Below, in pieces: positions 18,612-26,862 of a stretch of 38,031 nt of DNA. Location of the stretch: NCBI GenBank assembly GCA_949285425.1, contig CASEAJ010000111.1, positions 1 to 38,031 on the forward strand. Reading direction: 5' to 3'. Source of the stretch: an uncultured Porphyromonadaceae bacterium (lineage in GTDB: Bacteria > Bacteroidota > Bacteroidia > Bacteroidales > Paludibacteraceae). The first letter of the stretch is position 1. Each line of letters begins with the position of its first letter. Below the pieces are notes generated by a model that did no database searches, was not told the origin of the DNA, and worked only from the letters and a program-made list of their open reading frames with translations. The position numbers were made by a program, and so were the translations under genes.

Positions 18612-18700
18612 ACGCCCCGTCGGGGCTTGTTTCCTTTCTTGGTGCGCATTCATAGGGCGTTGCCCTATGCTATGAGCCTGCGGCCCTTCAGGCCTTGGAC
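18612..18700. repeat. Cluster of three short GC-rich hairpins downstream of recN
   Basis: GCCCC-GTC-GGGGC (18614-18626), CATAGGGC-GTT-GCCCTATG (18651-18669) and GCCTG...CAGGC (18676-18693) follow one another. The first is followed by T-rich sequence on the plus strand. The last lies 27 bp past the recN stop on the minus strand and could help end recN transcription. The arrangement resembles REP-type clusters. Confidence 0.55.
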
Positions 18701-18719
18701 CGGCCACACTACCCACTAC

Positions 18720-20372
18720 TCACTGCAACAACTGCTCCGCCTGCCGCAGGGCTGCTTCGGTCACCTGCTCGCCACTCAACATTTTGGCAATCTCGGCGAC
18801 ACGCTCTTCAGCTGTCAGGCTGCGAATAAAGGTCTGTGCCTGTTCGCCGCTTTCATCTTTGTACACTTTATAATGCCTGACACCCCTTGCAGCTATTTGA
18901 GGAAGGTGAGTAATGGTTATCACCTGCATGTCTTCACCCATCTGCTGCATGATTTCTCCCATGCGATGGGCTATTTCACCCGACACACCGGTATCAACTT
19001 CATCGAACACAATGGTAGGAAGTCCTGCCCGATGAGCAACCAACGACTTCACGGCAAGCATCACACGGGCTATTTCACCCCCCGAAGCTGTTTGAGCCAC
19101 AGGCATGAGCGACTTGTTTTTATTGGCCGAAAAAAGGAACTGCACCTCATCGCGTCCATATTCCGTGTACCCGGCTGCCGCCTGCACATCCACCTTGAAA
19201 CGGATATTTGGCATACCCAGTCGGGACAATTGGTCCACCAGATAACGCTCTATGGAGTCCGTTGCCGCCACACGGCTTCGGGTCAACTCATCGGCAGCAT
19301 CCGAAAGGTCTTTTTCTGCCAATGCCAGTTTGCGCTCCAAGGCAGCCAACTCATCATCAAACGAGTCAATGCGTTGCAACTTCGCATCCAATTCATCACG
19401 CAAGGCTATCAGTCCGTCCACCCCTTCCACTCTGTATTTCTTGCAAAGCGTGTACAATTCGCTCAACCGGCCATCCACCCATTCCAGACGTGCGGGGTCG
19501 ACCTCCAGGCGTTCTTCACGGCTTTGCAGTTCATCGGCAATATCCTTCAACTCTATATAAGCCGCATGAAGCCGTTCCGCCCATTCACTCCCCTCACCCA
19601 CGTATGCACCGACCTGCGACACAGCCGAAAACGAGTCCTTCAGCAAAGGCAAAACCCGGTCTTCATCCGAAAGCAGCTGTACCGCCCGTTGCAGCCCCAA
19701 CTTTATCTCTTCTGCATGGCTCAAGGTTTCCTGTTCCTGTTCCAGTTCCTCCAGTTCTCCTTCCTTCAACGCCGCTTCTTCAAGCTGTCTGTACTGATAG
19801 CGCATATAGTCCACATCGGCCGACTGGCGGTCGGCCAGCTGCTGCAACTGCACCCGCTCCTGCTGCAAGTTGCGCCAGGCAACATACCTGTCGCGATAGG
19901 CCGAGAGCAGCTCCGCATTTCGGGCTATCACATCGACCACGTTCAACTGGTATCCATCGTTCGAAAGCAGCAGGTTTTCATGCTGTGAATGAATGTCAAT
20001 GAGCCGGGTGGCCAACTCGCGCAACTGGGCCAACGAAACCGGAGTGTCATTGACAAATGCACGCGACTTGCCGGCAACTGTCAGTTCGCGGCGCACAAGA
20101 CAGTTGGCCGCATCGTAGTCCAACTCGTTGTCCGCAAAGAAAGATTCCAATCCGTAAGCATTCACATCGAACAAGGCCTCGATGACACATTTCTGTTCAC
20201 CCTCTTTAATGGAACGGCTGTCGGCACGCTGCCCCAACAAAAGCGACAAAGCCCCCATAATAATGGACTTTCCCGCCCCTGTTTCGCCGGTAATGACCGA
20301 GAAACCCGATTCAAAATCAATATGCAATTCCGAAATCAGAGCATAATTGGATATATGAAGCGATTTCAGCAT
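18720..20372 (-). CDS. recN: DNA repair protein RecN
   Basis: An SMC-like ATPase acting early in double-strand-break repair, 550 residues. The N-terminal Walker A is GETGAGKS (about 29-36). The central region (about 150-370) is rich in heptad-like Leu/Glu/Gln and forms the coiled-coil arm. The C-terminal half has ABC signature TASGGEIARVMLAVK and Walker B TIVFDEVDTGVSGEIA. The start MLKSLHISNYALI at 20372 matches the family; an upstream in-frame Met would add an implausible 22-residue AT-encoded leader. The gene is bracketed by inverted copies A and B of the GC-rich element. No consensus promoter is visible upstream. Confidence 0.96.
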   Translation of the reverse strand: MLKSLHISNYALISELHIDFESGFSVITGETGAGKSIIMGALSLLLGQRADSRSIKEGEQKCVIEALFDVNAYGLESFFADNELDYDAANCLVRRELTVAGKSRAFVNDTPVSLAQLRELATRLIDIHSQHENLLLSNDGYQLNVVDVIARNAELLSAYRDRYVAWRNLQQERVQLQQLADRQSADVDYMRYQYRQLEEAALKEGELEELEQEQETLSHAEEIKLGLQRAVQLLSDEDRVLPLLKDSFSAVSQVGAYVGEGSEWAERLHAAYIELKDIADELQSREERLEVDPARLEWVDGRLSELYTLCKKYRVEGVDGLIALRDELDAKLQRIDSFDDELAALERKLALAEKDLSDAADELTRSRVAATDSIERYLVDQLSRLGMPNIRFKVDVQAAAGYTEYGRDEVQFLFSANKNKSLMPVAQTASGGEIARVMLAVKSLVAHRAGLPTIVFDEVDTGVSGEIAHRMGEIMQQMGEDMQVITITHLPQIAARGVRHYKVYKDESGEQAQTFIRSLTAEERVAEIAKMLSGEQVTEAALRQAEQLLQ

Positions 20373-20461
20373 GATAAGTATATATATAATATTATAGGTA
20401 TAATGTATAATGATTAATTGTTTATTATCAACGACCACTTGTTAACTGTTAATTGTCAACT

Positions 20462-20613
20462 CATACCCTCTCCCCCTTACAGGGTACTCCCCCTACCTTA
20501 GGGGGAGAGTTTGATTACCTTCACTTGCTGAGGCTTTAGTGTCTCACCTCACAGTTCACTTTCAGTTCCTCCCCTATGTAGGGGAGGTGGCACGCAGTGA
20601 CGGTGGGGGACGG
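20462..20613 (+). repeat. GC-rich modular palindromic element, copy B
   Basis: A 152-bp element matching the reverse complement of copy A along its whole length, including the spacer (20509-20567). Its palindromes are at about 20487-20508 and CCTCCCCTATGTAGGGGAGG at 20568-20587. With copy A it forms an inverted repeat about 1.9 kb apart around recN. AT-rich repeat sequence borders both sides. Confidence 0.85.
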
Positions 20614-20705
20614 GTTAATGATTAATGTTTAATTATTAATGATTAACCGTTCTTTATCCACTTGTCACTCGTCACTCGTCACCATTAACTATTAGCTGCA
20701 TCGAG
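20614..20705. repeat. AT-rich degenerate repeat tract between recN and the HU-HIG gene
   Basis: TTAATGATTAATGTTTAATT is followed by several CACTCGTCACT-like units. It belongs to the same loose family as 18338-18386. No gene is seen between 20373 and 20743 apart from this tract and element B. Confidence 0.4.
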
Positions 20706-20743
20706 GCGAACGTTGCAAATGTACGACATTTATTTCAAACTGA

Positions 20744-21361
20744 CTACCCGCGTTTCGGCAGGTGATACACTCTGTGCGGAGCACTGCCCGAGCAGGCCAG
20801 CCGACCTTCGGCAATCCAGGCATTCAATTCGCGCTGAGCCGATGAACGAAGCAAGCCCGTCAAGCGACTGTAGTCCGTGCGGCTTATCACGCCATGCTCT
20901 TCAAGATAGGCAGACAGCAAGTCATAGCGTTCCGTTTCCGTGAAGCGGGTCGAACTGTGCCCGAACTTGCGCATCTTGTCGGCACGCTCCAGTTTGCCTT
21001 GAGGCCTGAACCGCTTGGCCGGCTGCAGATTCACCTTGCCGAAACGTACCGACTGGGCGTGTATTTCACTTTCATCGAATAGTTTGCGGTCGGAGTCCGT
21101 CAGCTCCACCGTCGGTTCGGCATAACACATGCTTCCCACCTGCACCCGGAATCCGTCGGACATGTGCCACAATGCCAGACGCTCCACTTCGTGCATGACA
21201 CCGACAACAGTTCCCTCATCGAAACTTGTATTGTCCGCCACTTCTTTCACCATTTGTTTCCACGAAACCGTGCCCTTGGACACCAGCTTCGGATAAAGAA
21301 TGCCGCTCCCGTCCCTTTCCTGCGGATTGGGGGCTTCACGAAAATCATACTTTGCTGCCAT
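20744..21361 (-). CDS. HU-HIG family DNA-binding protein with C-terminal helix-turn-helix-like region
   Basis: 205 residues. The N-terminal ~125 residues match the Bacteroidetes HU-like (HU-HIG) family: MAAKYDFREAPNPQ, then GTVSWKQMVKEVADNTSFDEGTVVGVMHEVERLALWHMSDGFRV and the FRPQG end. After a basic linker, residues about 140-200 (TETERYDLLSAYLEEHG, SRTDYSRLTGLLRSSAQRELNAWIAEGRL) look like a winged helix. It is a cytosolic, probably nucleoid-associated or regulatory DNA binder. The gene lies next to an array of four 22-bp palindromes that could be its site, but that is speculation. No consensus promoter is seen immediately upstream. Confidence 0.8.
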   Translation of the reverse strand: MAAKYDFREAPNPQERDGSGILYPKLVSKGTVSWKQMVKEVADNTSFDEGTVVGVMHEVERLALWHMSDGFRVQVGSMCYAEPTVELTDSDRKLFDESEIHAQSVRFGKVNLQPAKRFRPQGKLERADKMRKFGHSSTRFTETERYDLLSAYLEEHGVISRTDYSRLTGLLRSSAQRELNAWIAEGRLACSGSAPHRVYHLPKRG

Positions 21362-21506
21362 AATACAATATTTAACAATGAACAGTTAAGAATTAGGAAT
21401 GACCAGTGATTAATGACGAGCGGATAGTCCGCATGGGCTTCCCGCTACTCTCTACTAACTACTCACTCATTCACTCAAATATTCCTCCATTTTCCCTGGA
21501 ATATTC

Positions 21507-21594
21507 TACAACCCACTATTGTGGGTTATACAACTCACCATTATGGGTTATACAACCCACTATTATGAGTTATACAACCCATTATTATGGGTTA
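21507..21594. repeat. Four tandem 22-bp near-palindromic repeats
   Basis: The units at 21507, 21529, 21551 and 21573 are variants of TACAACCCACTATTGTGGGTTA with no gaps. Each is a near-perfect dyad (AACCCAC-TATT-GTGGGTT). The array is framed by ATTC and GAAT, so the whole block is also symmetric. It lies between the divergent HU-HIG gene and the PKD protein gene, about 75 bp upstream of the latter's promoter. It could be a multi-site operator or a set of transcript hairpins. Confidence 0.85.
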
Positions 21595-21667
21595 TAGAAT
21601 CTATCCTCACAAAAATAGAAAATTATCCACACAAAAGAAAGAAACACTACTTTTTTCCTCTTATTTC

Positions 21668-21698
21668 TTTGCAGATTTCATTTTTATTATTACCTTGC
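21668..21698 (+). promoter_or_regulatory. Probable promoter of the PKD protein gene
   Basis: TTTG (21668-21671) is followed after 19 bases by TACCTTGC (21691-21698), a partial match to TAnnTTTG with correct spacing. The ATG at 21726 follows 27 bases later. Confidence 0.55.
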
Positions 21699-21725
21699 AC
21701 AACTTAACAGAAAGTTGTTTGCAAT

Positions 21726-23693
21726 ATGAAAGTGAACGTTACATTTTTCCTGCTTTTTGTCACAGGCGCAGTCACCATGCAAGCTCAGGATGTCTTGCAA
21801 GCCGCCTTTTCGGCCAAAGAGGCCGTCAAGGAAATCTACCGCCAAGGGTTCGACTCATCAGAAGGAATAACCGGATGGAGTGTCAGCAGCAACAGCACAT
21901 CCCAAAACACATGGGGACTGGGCACGGTACACGTACGCGACCTGGAAGATTTTTCAAGCATCAACCCCGACAGCAAATTGTCTGCCAACATATATTACGA
22001 CAATGAAGTACATCAAGACGAAACGCTATGCTCGCCCTATTTCCTGCTGAAGAAAAACACCCTCATGCGGATTTACACCGCATTCAGCGGAGTATGGGCC
22101 TTCAACGGACGTTTCACCATACATGCCCAGCGGAAATCGGCCACCACACCCGACAAACTATTCGATGCCTTGTTGTGGTCGCAGGAAAACCGGCACGAGT
22201 TTCACAAATGGCTGGAATTTGAATTTGACCTGGCAGAATACACATCGGAAACGGACAGCGTACGCATACTTTTCCACTATGAAGGCATGGGAGGCGACGA
22301 TGTGTACATAGACGATTTCCGCCTGTGTGAAAGGGATGAAAGCGGCCAGGTAAGCATAGAGAAAGGCAGCGAAGTGCACTTCACCGACCTGAGCGTCGGC
22401 GAACCGGACAGCTACCTGTGGACGTTCGAAGGTGGCACACCCGCCACGTCGACCGAAGCAACCCCCGTTATACACTACGAACAAGCCGGCACGTTCGATG
22501 TTACGCTGCGGGTGACCAAGGGCAGCGAAAGCCACGAACTGACCATGCCCGGCTACATCACCGTAAAAGCCGTTGCACCCGTAGTCGATTTTGAATATCC
22601 GGCCGAAGGTTATTTCTCGCCCTATGCAGGCATTTTCGTGCCGGCCGGCGTGCCGGTGACGTTCACCGACCAATCCACCAACTATCCCGAAGCGTGGCAG
22701 TGGACCTTCGAAGGCGGCACGCCCGACACATCGGATGAACAGAACCCGACCGTGACCTACCATTCGTCCGGCTCGTACGAACTGAGCCTTACCGCCACCA
22801 ACGAAGGCGGCAGCCAAACCATACAATCACCGGAAGGTGCTGTGAAGGTAGGCGGCGACTGCTCCATCTGGAACATCGGCAGCCATGAAAACAGCGAAAT
22901 CGGGGCTTTGAACATGAGCTTCTACGGATATTACGCCGGCACAAACTGGTTGGGCATGACCGCCTTTGCCGAACACTTCAAAAAGCCGCTTGCCCCCCTG
23001 ACAATAGACCGGGTGGATGTGTTCTTCGCCAACGCCACGGTGATAGACCCGGCTGTGGAACTGACGGTAAGCATCATGACTGAACAAGACAGCCTGCCGG
23101 GGAAAGTATTGGCCAGCAAAACCATTTCGACCGATGACATTGCCTTCGACCCTTCTACCTGGTTACCAACGGCTTTCGTCCTGGACGAACCGATAGAAGT
23201 GGACACCACGTTCTTCGTGGTCATCGAAGGGATACCTAACCGCACGGATGAAAACACATACGAAACGGATGACCTGGTCATTGGCGTGGTACGCCGCGAA
23301 CCGGACGCGAAAAACCCGAACACAGCCTGCCACCGGCTGGAAGTGTGGGACGAAAACGACCAGCCCACAGGCGAAACGCAATGGTACCGGCAAACCGACG
23401 AAAACGTATCGCTCGGCATCGCGCCACATGCACGATATCCGGAAACGGGCAACGTCGGCCTGCCCGAAACAGCAGCCGACAAACCTTTGCTGCTGCAACG
23501 TGGTCGCGAAATCGTTCTTCCCAACGTCACCGAAGGACACCTGACCTGCTTCGATGTACAAGGACGTATCCTCTTTGACCGAATATACAACGGTGAAACC
23601 ATACAGCTGAGCGGACACGGACTGCGGCTGCTGCGGTTGACGACGGAGGGGAAAACGCACCAATATAAATTGATAGTTGAAATTGAAAATTAA
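21726..23693 (+). CDS. Secreted PKD-domain protein with T9SS-like C-terminus
   Basis: 655 residues. A signal peptide (MKVNVTFFLLFVTGAVTMQAQ) precedes a choice-of-anchor-J-like beta-sandwich (about 38-198; QGFDSSEGITGWSV to DDVYIDDFRL). Two PKD domains follow (about 203-278 and 284-375), each with a YLWTFEGGTP / WQWTFEGGTP motif. A further beta domain (about 380-575) contains WLPTAFVLDEPIEV. The last ~65 residues (GREIVLPN, CFDVQGRILFDRIYNG, LRLLRLTT) resemble a T9SS type A sorting domain. No catalytic residues are recognised. It is likely a surface or matrix protein. By eye its codons are richer in G and C than those of the next two genes, which may reflect separate origin. It is the first of three neighbouring secreted-protein genes. 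Confidence 0.85.
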   Translation: MKVNVTFFLLFVTGAVTMQAQDVLQAAFSAKEAVKEIYRQGFDSSEGITGWSVSSNSTSQNTWGLGTVHVRDLEDFSSINPDSKLSANIYYDNEVHQDETLCSPYFLLKKNTLMRIYTAFSGVWAFNGRFTIHAQRKSATTPDKLFDALLWSQENRHEFHKWLEFEFDLAEYTSETDSVRILFHYEGMGGDDVYIDDFRLCERDESGQVSIEKGSEVHFTDLSVGEPDSYLWTFEGGTPATSTEATPVIHYEQAGTFDVTLRVTKGSESHELTMPGYITVKAVAPVVDFEYPAEGYFSPYAGIFVPAGVPVTFTDQSTNYPEAWQWTFEGGTPDTSDEQNPTVTYHSSGSYELSLTATNEGGSQTIQSPEGAVKVGGDCSIWNIGSHENSEIGALNMSFYGYYAGTNWLGMTAFAEHFKKPLAPLTIDRVDVFFANATVIDPAVELTVSIMTEQDSLPGKVLASKTISTDDIAFDPSTWLPTAFVLDEPIEVDTTFFVVIEGIPNRTDENTYETDDLVIGVVRREPDAKNPNTACHRLEVWDENDQPTGETQWYRQTDENVSLGIAPHARYPETGNVGLPETAADKPLLLQRGREIVLPNVTEGHLTCFDVQGRILFDRIYNGETIQLSGHGLRLLRLTTEGKTHQYKLIVEIEN

Positions 23694-23733
23694 AAACGGA
23701 CAGTTGATAATCAAACATTAAACATTAAAATTC

Positions 23734-23949
23734 GTACCCCTACCCTGCTCCGCAGGACTCCCCCTACCCCAGGGGGAGAATGAAGTTAGTTTCGTCTGCA
23801 AGACGTTTATTTAAGGCGTTTTATTAGAAACGCTCAATTAAGCCTTATCAAACAGACATTTTTCCAGCTCCTCCCCTATGTAGGGGAGGTGGCGCGAAGC
23901 GACGGAGGGGTACTGGTAGGAAAAGTACGGCAAAGCCGGGTAGGGGTAT
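23734..23949 (+). repeat. GC-rich modular palindromic element, copy C
   Basis: A 216-bp element with inverted ends: TACCCCTACCCTGCTCCGCA from 23735, against GTACGGCAAAGCCGGGTAGG from 23925. Inside lie palindrome CTCCCCCTACCCCAGGGGGAG (23758-23778) and palindrome CCTCCCCTATGTAGGGGAGG (23870-23889). The 91-bp spacer between them (23779-23869) is unrelated to those of A, B and D and has its own GCGTTT/AAACGC hairpin. It has the same orientation as copy D. Confidence 0.85.
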
Positions 23950-24032
23950 GATTTTCCCCCGCCCGAGGAAGAAGGGCCGGGGTAAGGTTTAACAAGAGAA
24001 ATTCACAAACTAAATAAAAGAAAGGAGACATC

Positions 24033-26549
24033 ATGAAGAAAAATTTACTTTTCAAATCAATCGCACTGGCGATGTTATTGCTTGTTCCGTTCATAGGGAA
24101 TGCACAGAGATTGCTGACGGAAAATTTTGAGTATAATGAAGGAAATTTGGTCGGACAAGGAGGTTGGGAACAGACGGGAACAACGACTTCTTTCCCGCTT
24201 CAAATTCAATCTACCCCCCAACTTTTTTATAAGAACTATCAAAAAGAAGGTGTCGGCAGCTCTGTTTACTTAGACAATAGCGGGCAAGATGCTGCCAAAA
24301 AGTTCACCATCCAATATGCCGGAGACATTTACGCCTCCGTTCTTGTCAATTTTTCCGAAGTTCAAAGCAAAAACAACCAAGGCGATTACTTTTTCCATTT
24401 TGCAGAATATCATGAAGAAGAAGCAGCATTGACAACCTATTTCGGAGGAAGAGTACTTGTCAAGCAAAACAGCGATGGCACAAAAATGCTATTTGGCGTC
24501 AGTAAAGCAAGCACAAGCAGCACCACCGTATGGACTACTTCCGAGTATGAACTTAACAAAACACATTTGGTCGTTTTGAAATATAGCATCATACCCGGCG
24601 ATTTAAACGATGTAGCTTCCATATTCATCAACCCGACTGCATCCGCTACCGAGCCGGAGGCCGATGTTGTTTGTTCCGACGTATCAAAAACCGACTTAAT
24701 GAACATAGCAGCTATCGGAATTCGTCAAGCCACTGGCTCACGTAGTCCATTGGGGCATATAGGCGCACTCCGCGTTTCCACCACATGGGAAGGGTTGTTT
24801 GACAGTGAAGGAGGCGGCGAAGAACCCGACCCGACACCCACCTTGACCATTGACCCCAAAAGCATGCGGTTGCAAGACGGAAGTTCATACAATGTATTTG
24901 TAGGAGAAACTTACCCGTTCTCTATCAATGTAAAGGCCCAAAATCTTGCCAATGACATCACAGTAAATGTAAAAGGTGCCTCCAAGGGTGAGGTTACAGT
25001 AGAAACGCCAACAATCACAAAAGAACAAGCCGAAACTGAAAACGGATTTGAACTGAAAGGAATGTTAACCCCTTTGGACATCTACAATTACATTGACACC
25101 ATACAATTCATATCCGAAGGGGTGGTTACCCAAGAATGTCAAATCATGTGGACTGCCGCAGAAACACAAAAAGCTACAACAATAGCCGACTTCAAGGCCC
25201 AATATGCCGAAGCTGGAGATTATGCATCTTGGATAATGTTTCAAATCACGGGTGAGGTTTTAGTAAACCATATTTACCAAGACAATGGACACCAGATGCT
25301 TTACATACAAGACGAAACCGGAGGTGTTTTGGTCAACGACTTTTCAGACTATCTCACAACTTCGTATGCCGTAGGTGACAAATTGAGCAATATCATTTTC
25401 ACAGGAGAAAAAACATTCGGCACTATGTCTATCCTCCCCACAAAAGACTTCGGCGCACCCCTTTCACAAGGCAACGCCGTTGAACCCGTAACCATCACTT
25501 TGGCCGAATTGAAGGCTCAAGGTGCACGTTATGAAGGCTGCTTGGTGAAAGTGGAAAACGTGACCATCACACCGAGCGCAACTGGTAACTTCGGTGATGA
25601 AGGCACTACCCCCATCTATCTGAAACAAGCGGAAGGCGACAACTCGACACTTCGCATTCTGCCGGGAGCCGACTTTATCGGCAAGCCTATTCCCGAATCG
25701 GCACGCAGCATCACCGGCATATCCACTTCAAGTGCCGGTACAGTCATTGCTCCGCGTAACCTGGCCGATATAGATGCAGACTTCGAAGGCGGAGGTGACC
25801 CGGGTACCGACCCCGAAGAACCGGGCAATGAAGTGGAAGTAGGAGAAAACCTGTTCCTCGACCCAAGTTTTGAGGCTGGAAAAAGCAACCCTATATTGGG
25901 ACTCACATTCGATGACTGGAACGTGACAGGAGCAGTTTTGGAGAGCACCATTGTAAAAGACGGAGATGCAGCTGTTAGAATAACAGGTGCCGGCACGGCC
26001 AAAATACAGCAGGAAATATCAGCTTTGCAACACACTTTTGCCGAAGGAGAAGCCTATCGGTTGAAGCTCAACTATTATGTTGTGAAATCGCAAGGCGACA
26101 ACGATGTGCAATTACAAAGTTCTTGGGAAGGTGTTGATGTGGTAACACCTCAACCCGACGATTTGCTGCAAAGCTTCAGCGGTGCATTGAGCACATGGGA
26201 AAACAAGGCCATCCGTTTCGTTGTACCTGCCGGAAGACAGATGAAATTCATCTTCAAACTGAACGTGCCCAAAAATGCGGAAGTGATTTTCGACAACTTC
26301 GGCCTCTACAAATTGGAAACCATAGCAACAGGCATCGGCACAACAGAAGAAAACATACTCAGTGCATGGTGTGAAAACGGCGTGCTGTGCATAGAAAGCA
26401 ACCGCACAGAAAGCATTGACGTGTATAACCTCCACGGCATGTTGGTAAACCGCACGACCCTTGTTCCCGGTGTAAACACCCTGAACCTGTCCGCCGGTGC
26501 ATACCTTGTAAAAGCCGGTACGGAAGTGATGAAAGTATTGGTAAAGTAA
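24033..26549 (+). CDS. Secreted DUF5689 / carbohydrate-binding-like protein with T9SS-like C-terminus
   Basis: 838 residues. An N-terminal signal peptide (MKKNLLFKSIALAMLLLVPF, cleavage near GNA-QR) is followed by a beta-sandwich (about 25-255; EGNLVGQGGWEQTG to LRVSTTWEG), a Pro/Glu linker, an Ig- or BACON-like domain (about 268-372), and a DUF5689-like OB-fold domain (about 381-585; GHQMLYIQDETGGVLVNDFS, YEGCLVKVENVTI). After an acidic Gly/Pro linker comes a carbohydrate-binding-module-like domain (about 604-765; ENLFLDPSFEAG to EVIFDNFGLYKLE) and a type A sorting-domain-like tail (DVYNLHGMLVN, LSAGAYLVKAGTEVMKVLVK). GGAG with good spacing precedes the ATG, which is unusual for this phylum. 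No enzyme signature is seen. It lies between repeat elements C and D. Confidence 0.85.
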   Translation: MKKNLLFKSIALAMLLLVPFIGNAQRLLTENFEYNEGNLVGQGGWEQTGTTTSFPLQIQSTPQLFYKNYQKEGVGSSVYLDNSGQDAAKKFTIQYAGDIYASVLVNFSEVQSKNNQGDYFFHFAEYHEEEAALTTYFGGRVLVKQNSDGTKMLFGVSKASTSSTTVWTTSEYELNKTHLVVLKYSIIPGDLNDVASIFINPTASATEPEADVVCSDVSKTDLMNIAAIGIRQATGSRSPLGHIGALRVSTTWEGLFDSEGGGEEPDPTPTLTIDPKSMRLQDGSSYNVFVGETYPFSINVKAQNLANDITVNVKGASKGEVTVETPTITKEQAETENGFELKGMLTPLDIYNYIDTIQFISEGVVTQECQIMWTAAETQKATTIADFKAQYAEAGDYASWIMFQITGEVLVNHIYQDNGHQMLYIQDETGGVLVNDFSDYLTTSYAVGDKLSNIIFTGEKTFGTMSILPTKDFGAPLSQGNAVEPVTITLAELKAQGARYEGCLVKVENVTITPSATGNFGDEGTTPIYLKQAEGDNSTLRILPGADFIGKPIPESARSITGISTSSAGTVIAPRNLADIDADFEGGGDPGTDPEEPGNEVEVGENLFLDPSFEAGKSNPILGLTFDDWNVTGAVLESTIVKDGDAAVRITGAGTAKIQQEISALQHTFAEGEAYRLKLNYYVVKSQGDNDVQLQSSWEGVDVVTPQPDDLLQSFSGALSTWENKAIRFVVPAGRQMKFIFKLNVPKNAEVIFDNFGLYKLETIATGIGTTEENILSAWCENGVLCIESNRTESIDVYNLHGMLVNRTTLVPGVNTLNLSAGAYLVKAGTEVMKVLVK

Positions 26550-26569
26550 ATATTCATACATAAACACAG

Positions 26570-26607
26570 ACAAGCGGAAGAAGATACCATCATCTCCTCC
26601 CGCTTGT
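26570..26607 (+). terminator. Hairpin after the DUF5689 protein gene
   Basis: ACAAGCGGAAGAAGAT (26570-26585) pairs with ATCTCCTCCCGCTTGT (26592-26607) with two mismatches and a 6-base loop. It starts 21 bp past the stop. The T tract is weak. Confidence 0.6.
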
Positions 26608-26624
26608 TGTGTCTATATCAACAT

Positions 26625-26810
26625 GTACCCCTACCCCACTTCGCGGTACTCCCCCTACCCCAGGGGGAGAATGAGAAATGAACCGTACAGTAAAACATTT
26701 AAACCTAAGCAAGTGAAAGTAACTCCAAACTCCTCCCCTATGTAGGGGAGGTGGCGCAAAGCGACGGTGGGGTACTTGTAGGGAAGTACCGCGAAGCGGG
26801 GTAGGGATAT
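26625..26810 (+). repeat. GC-rich modular palindromic element, copy D
   Basis: A 186-bp element with clear inverted ends: TACCCCTACCCCACTTCGCG (from 26626) and GTACCGCGAAGCGGGGTAGG (from 26786), 24-base arms with few mismatches. Palindromes lie at 26649-26669 and 26732-26751. Its 62-bp spacer (26670-26731) contains AAGCAAGTGAAAGTAACT and aligns with the spacers of A and B, but in the opposite orientation relative to the end modules. Confidence 0.88.
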
Positions 26811-26862
26811 AGAGGCAATAAAAAAATGACAAATTAACAAAAGTATCTATACAATATTATAT

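Noticed and set aside
18606..19988. 460-residue open frame on the plus strand
   Set aside because: It is antisense to recN and begins inside the hairpin cluster.
21507..21594. CRISPR array
   Set aside because: The repeats are only 22 bp and directly adjacent with no spacers, and no cas gene is present.
26590..26832. Small open frames over element D, and similar ones over A and C
   Set aside because: They come from the palindromic repeat itself; Arg/Pro-rich translations with no start signal or conservation.
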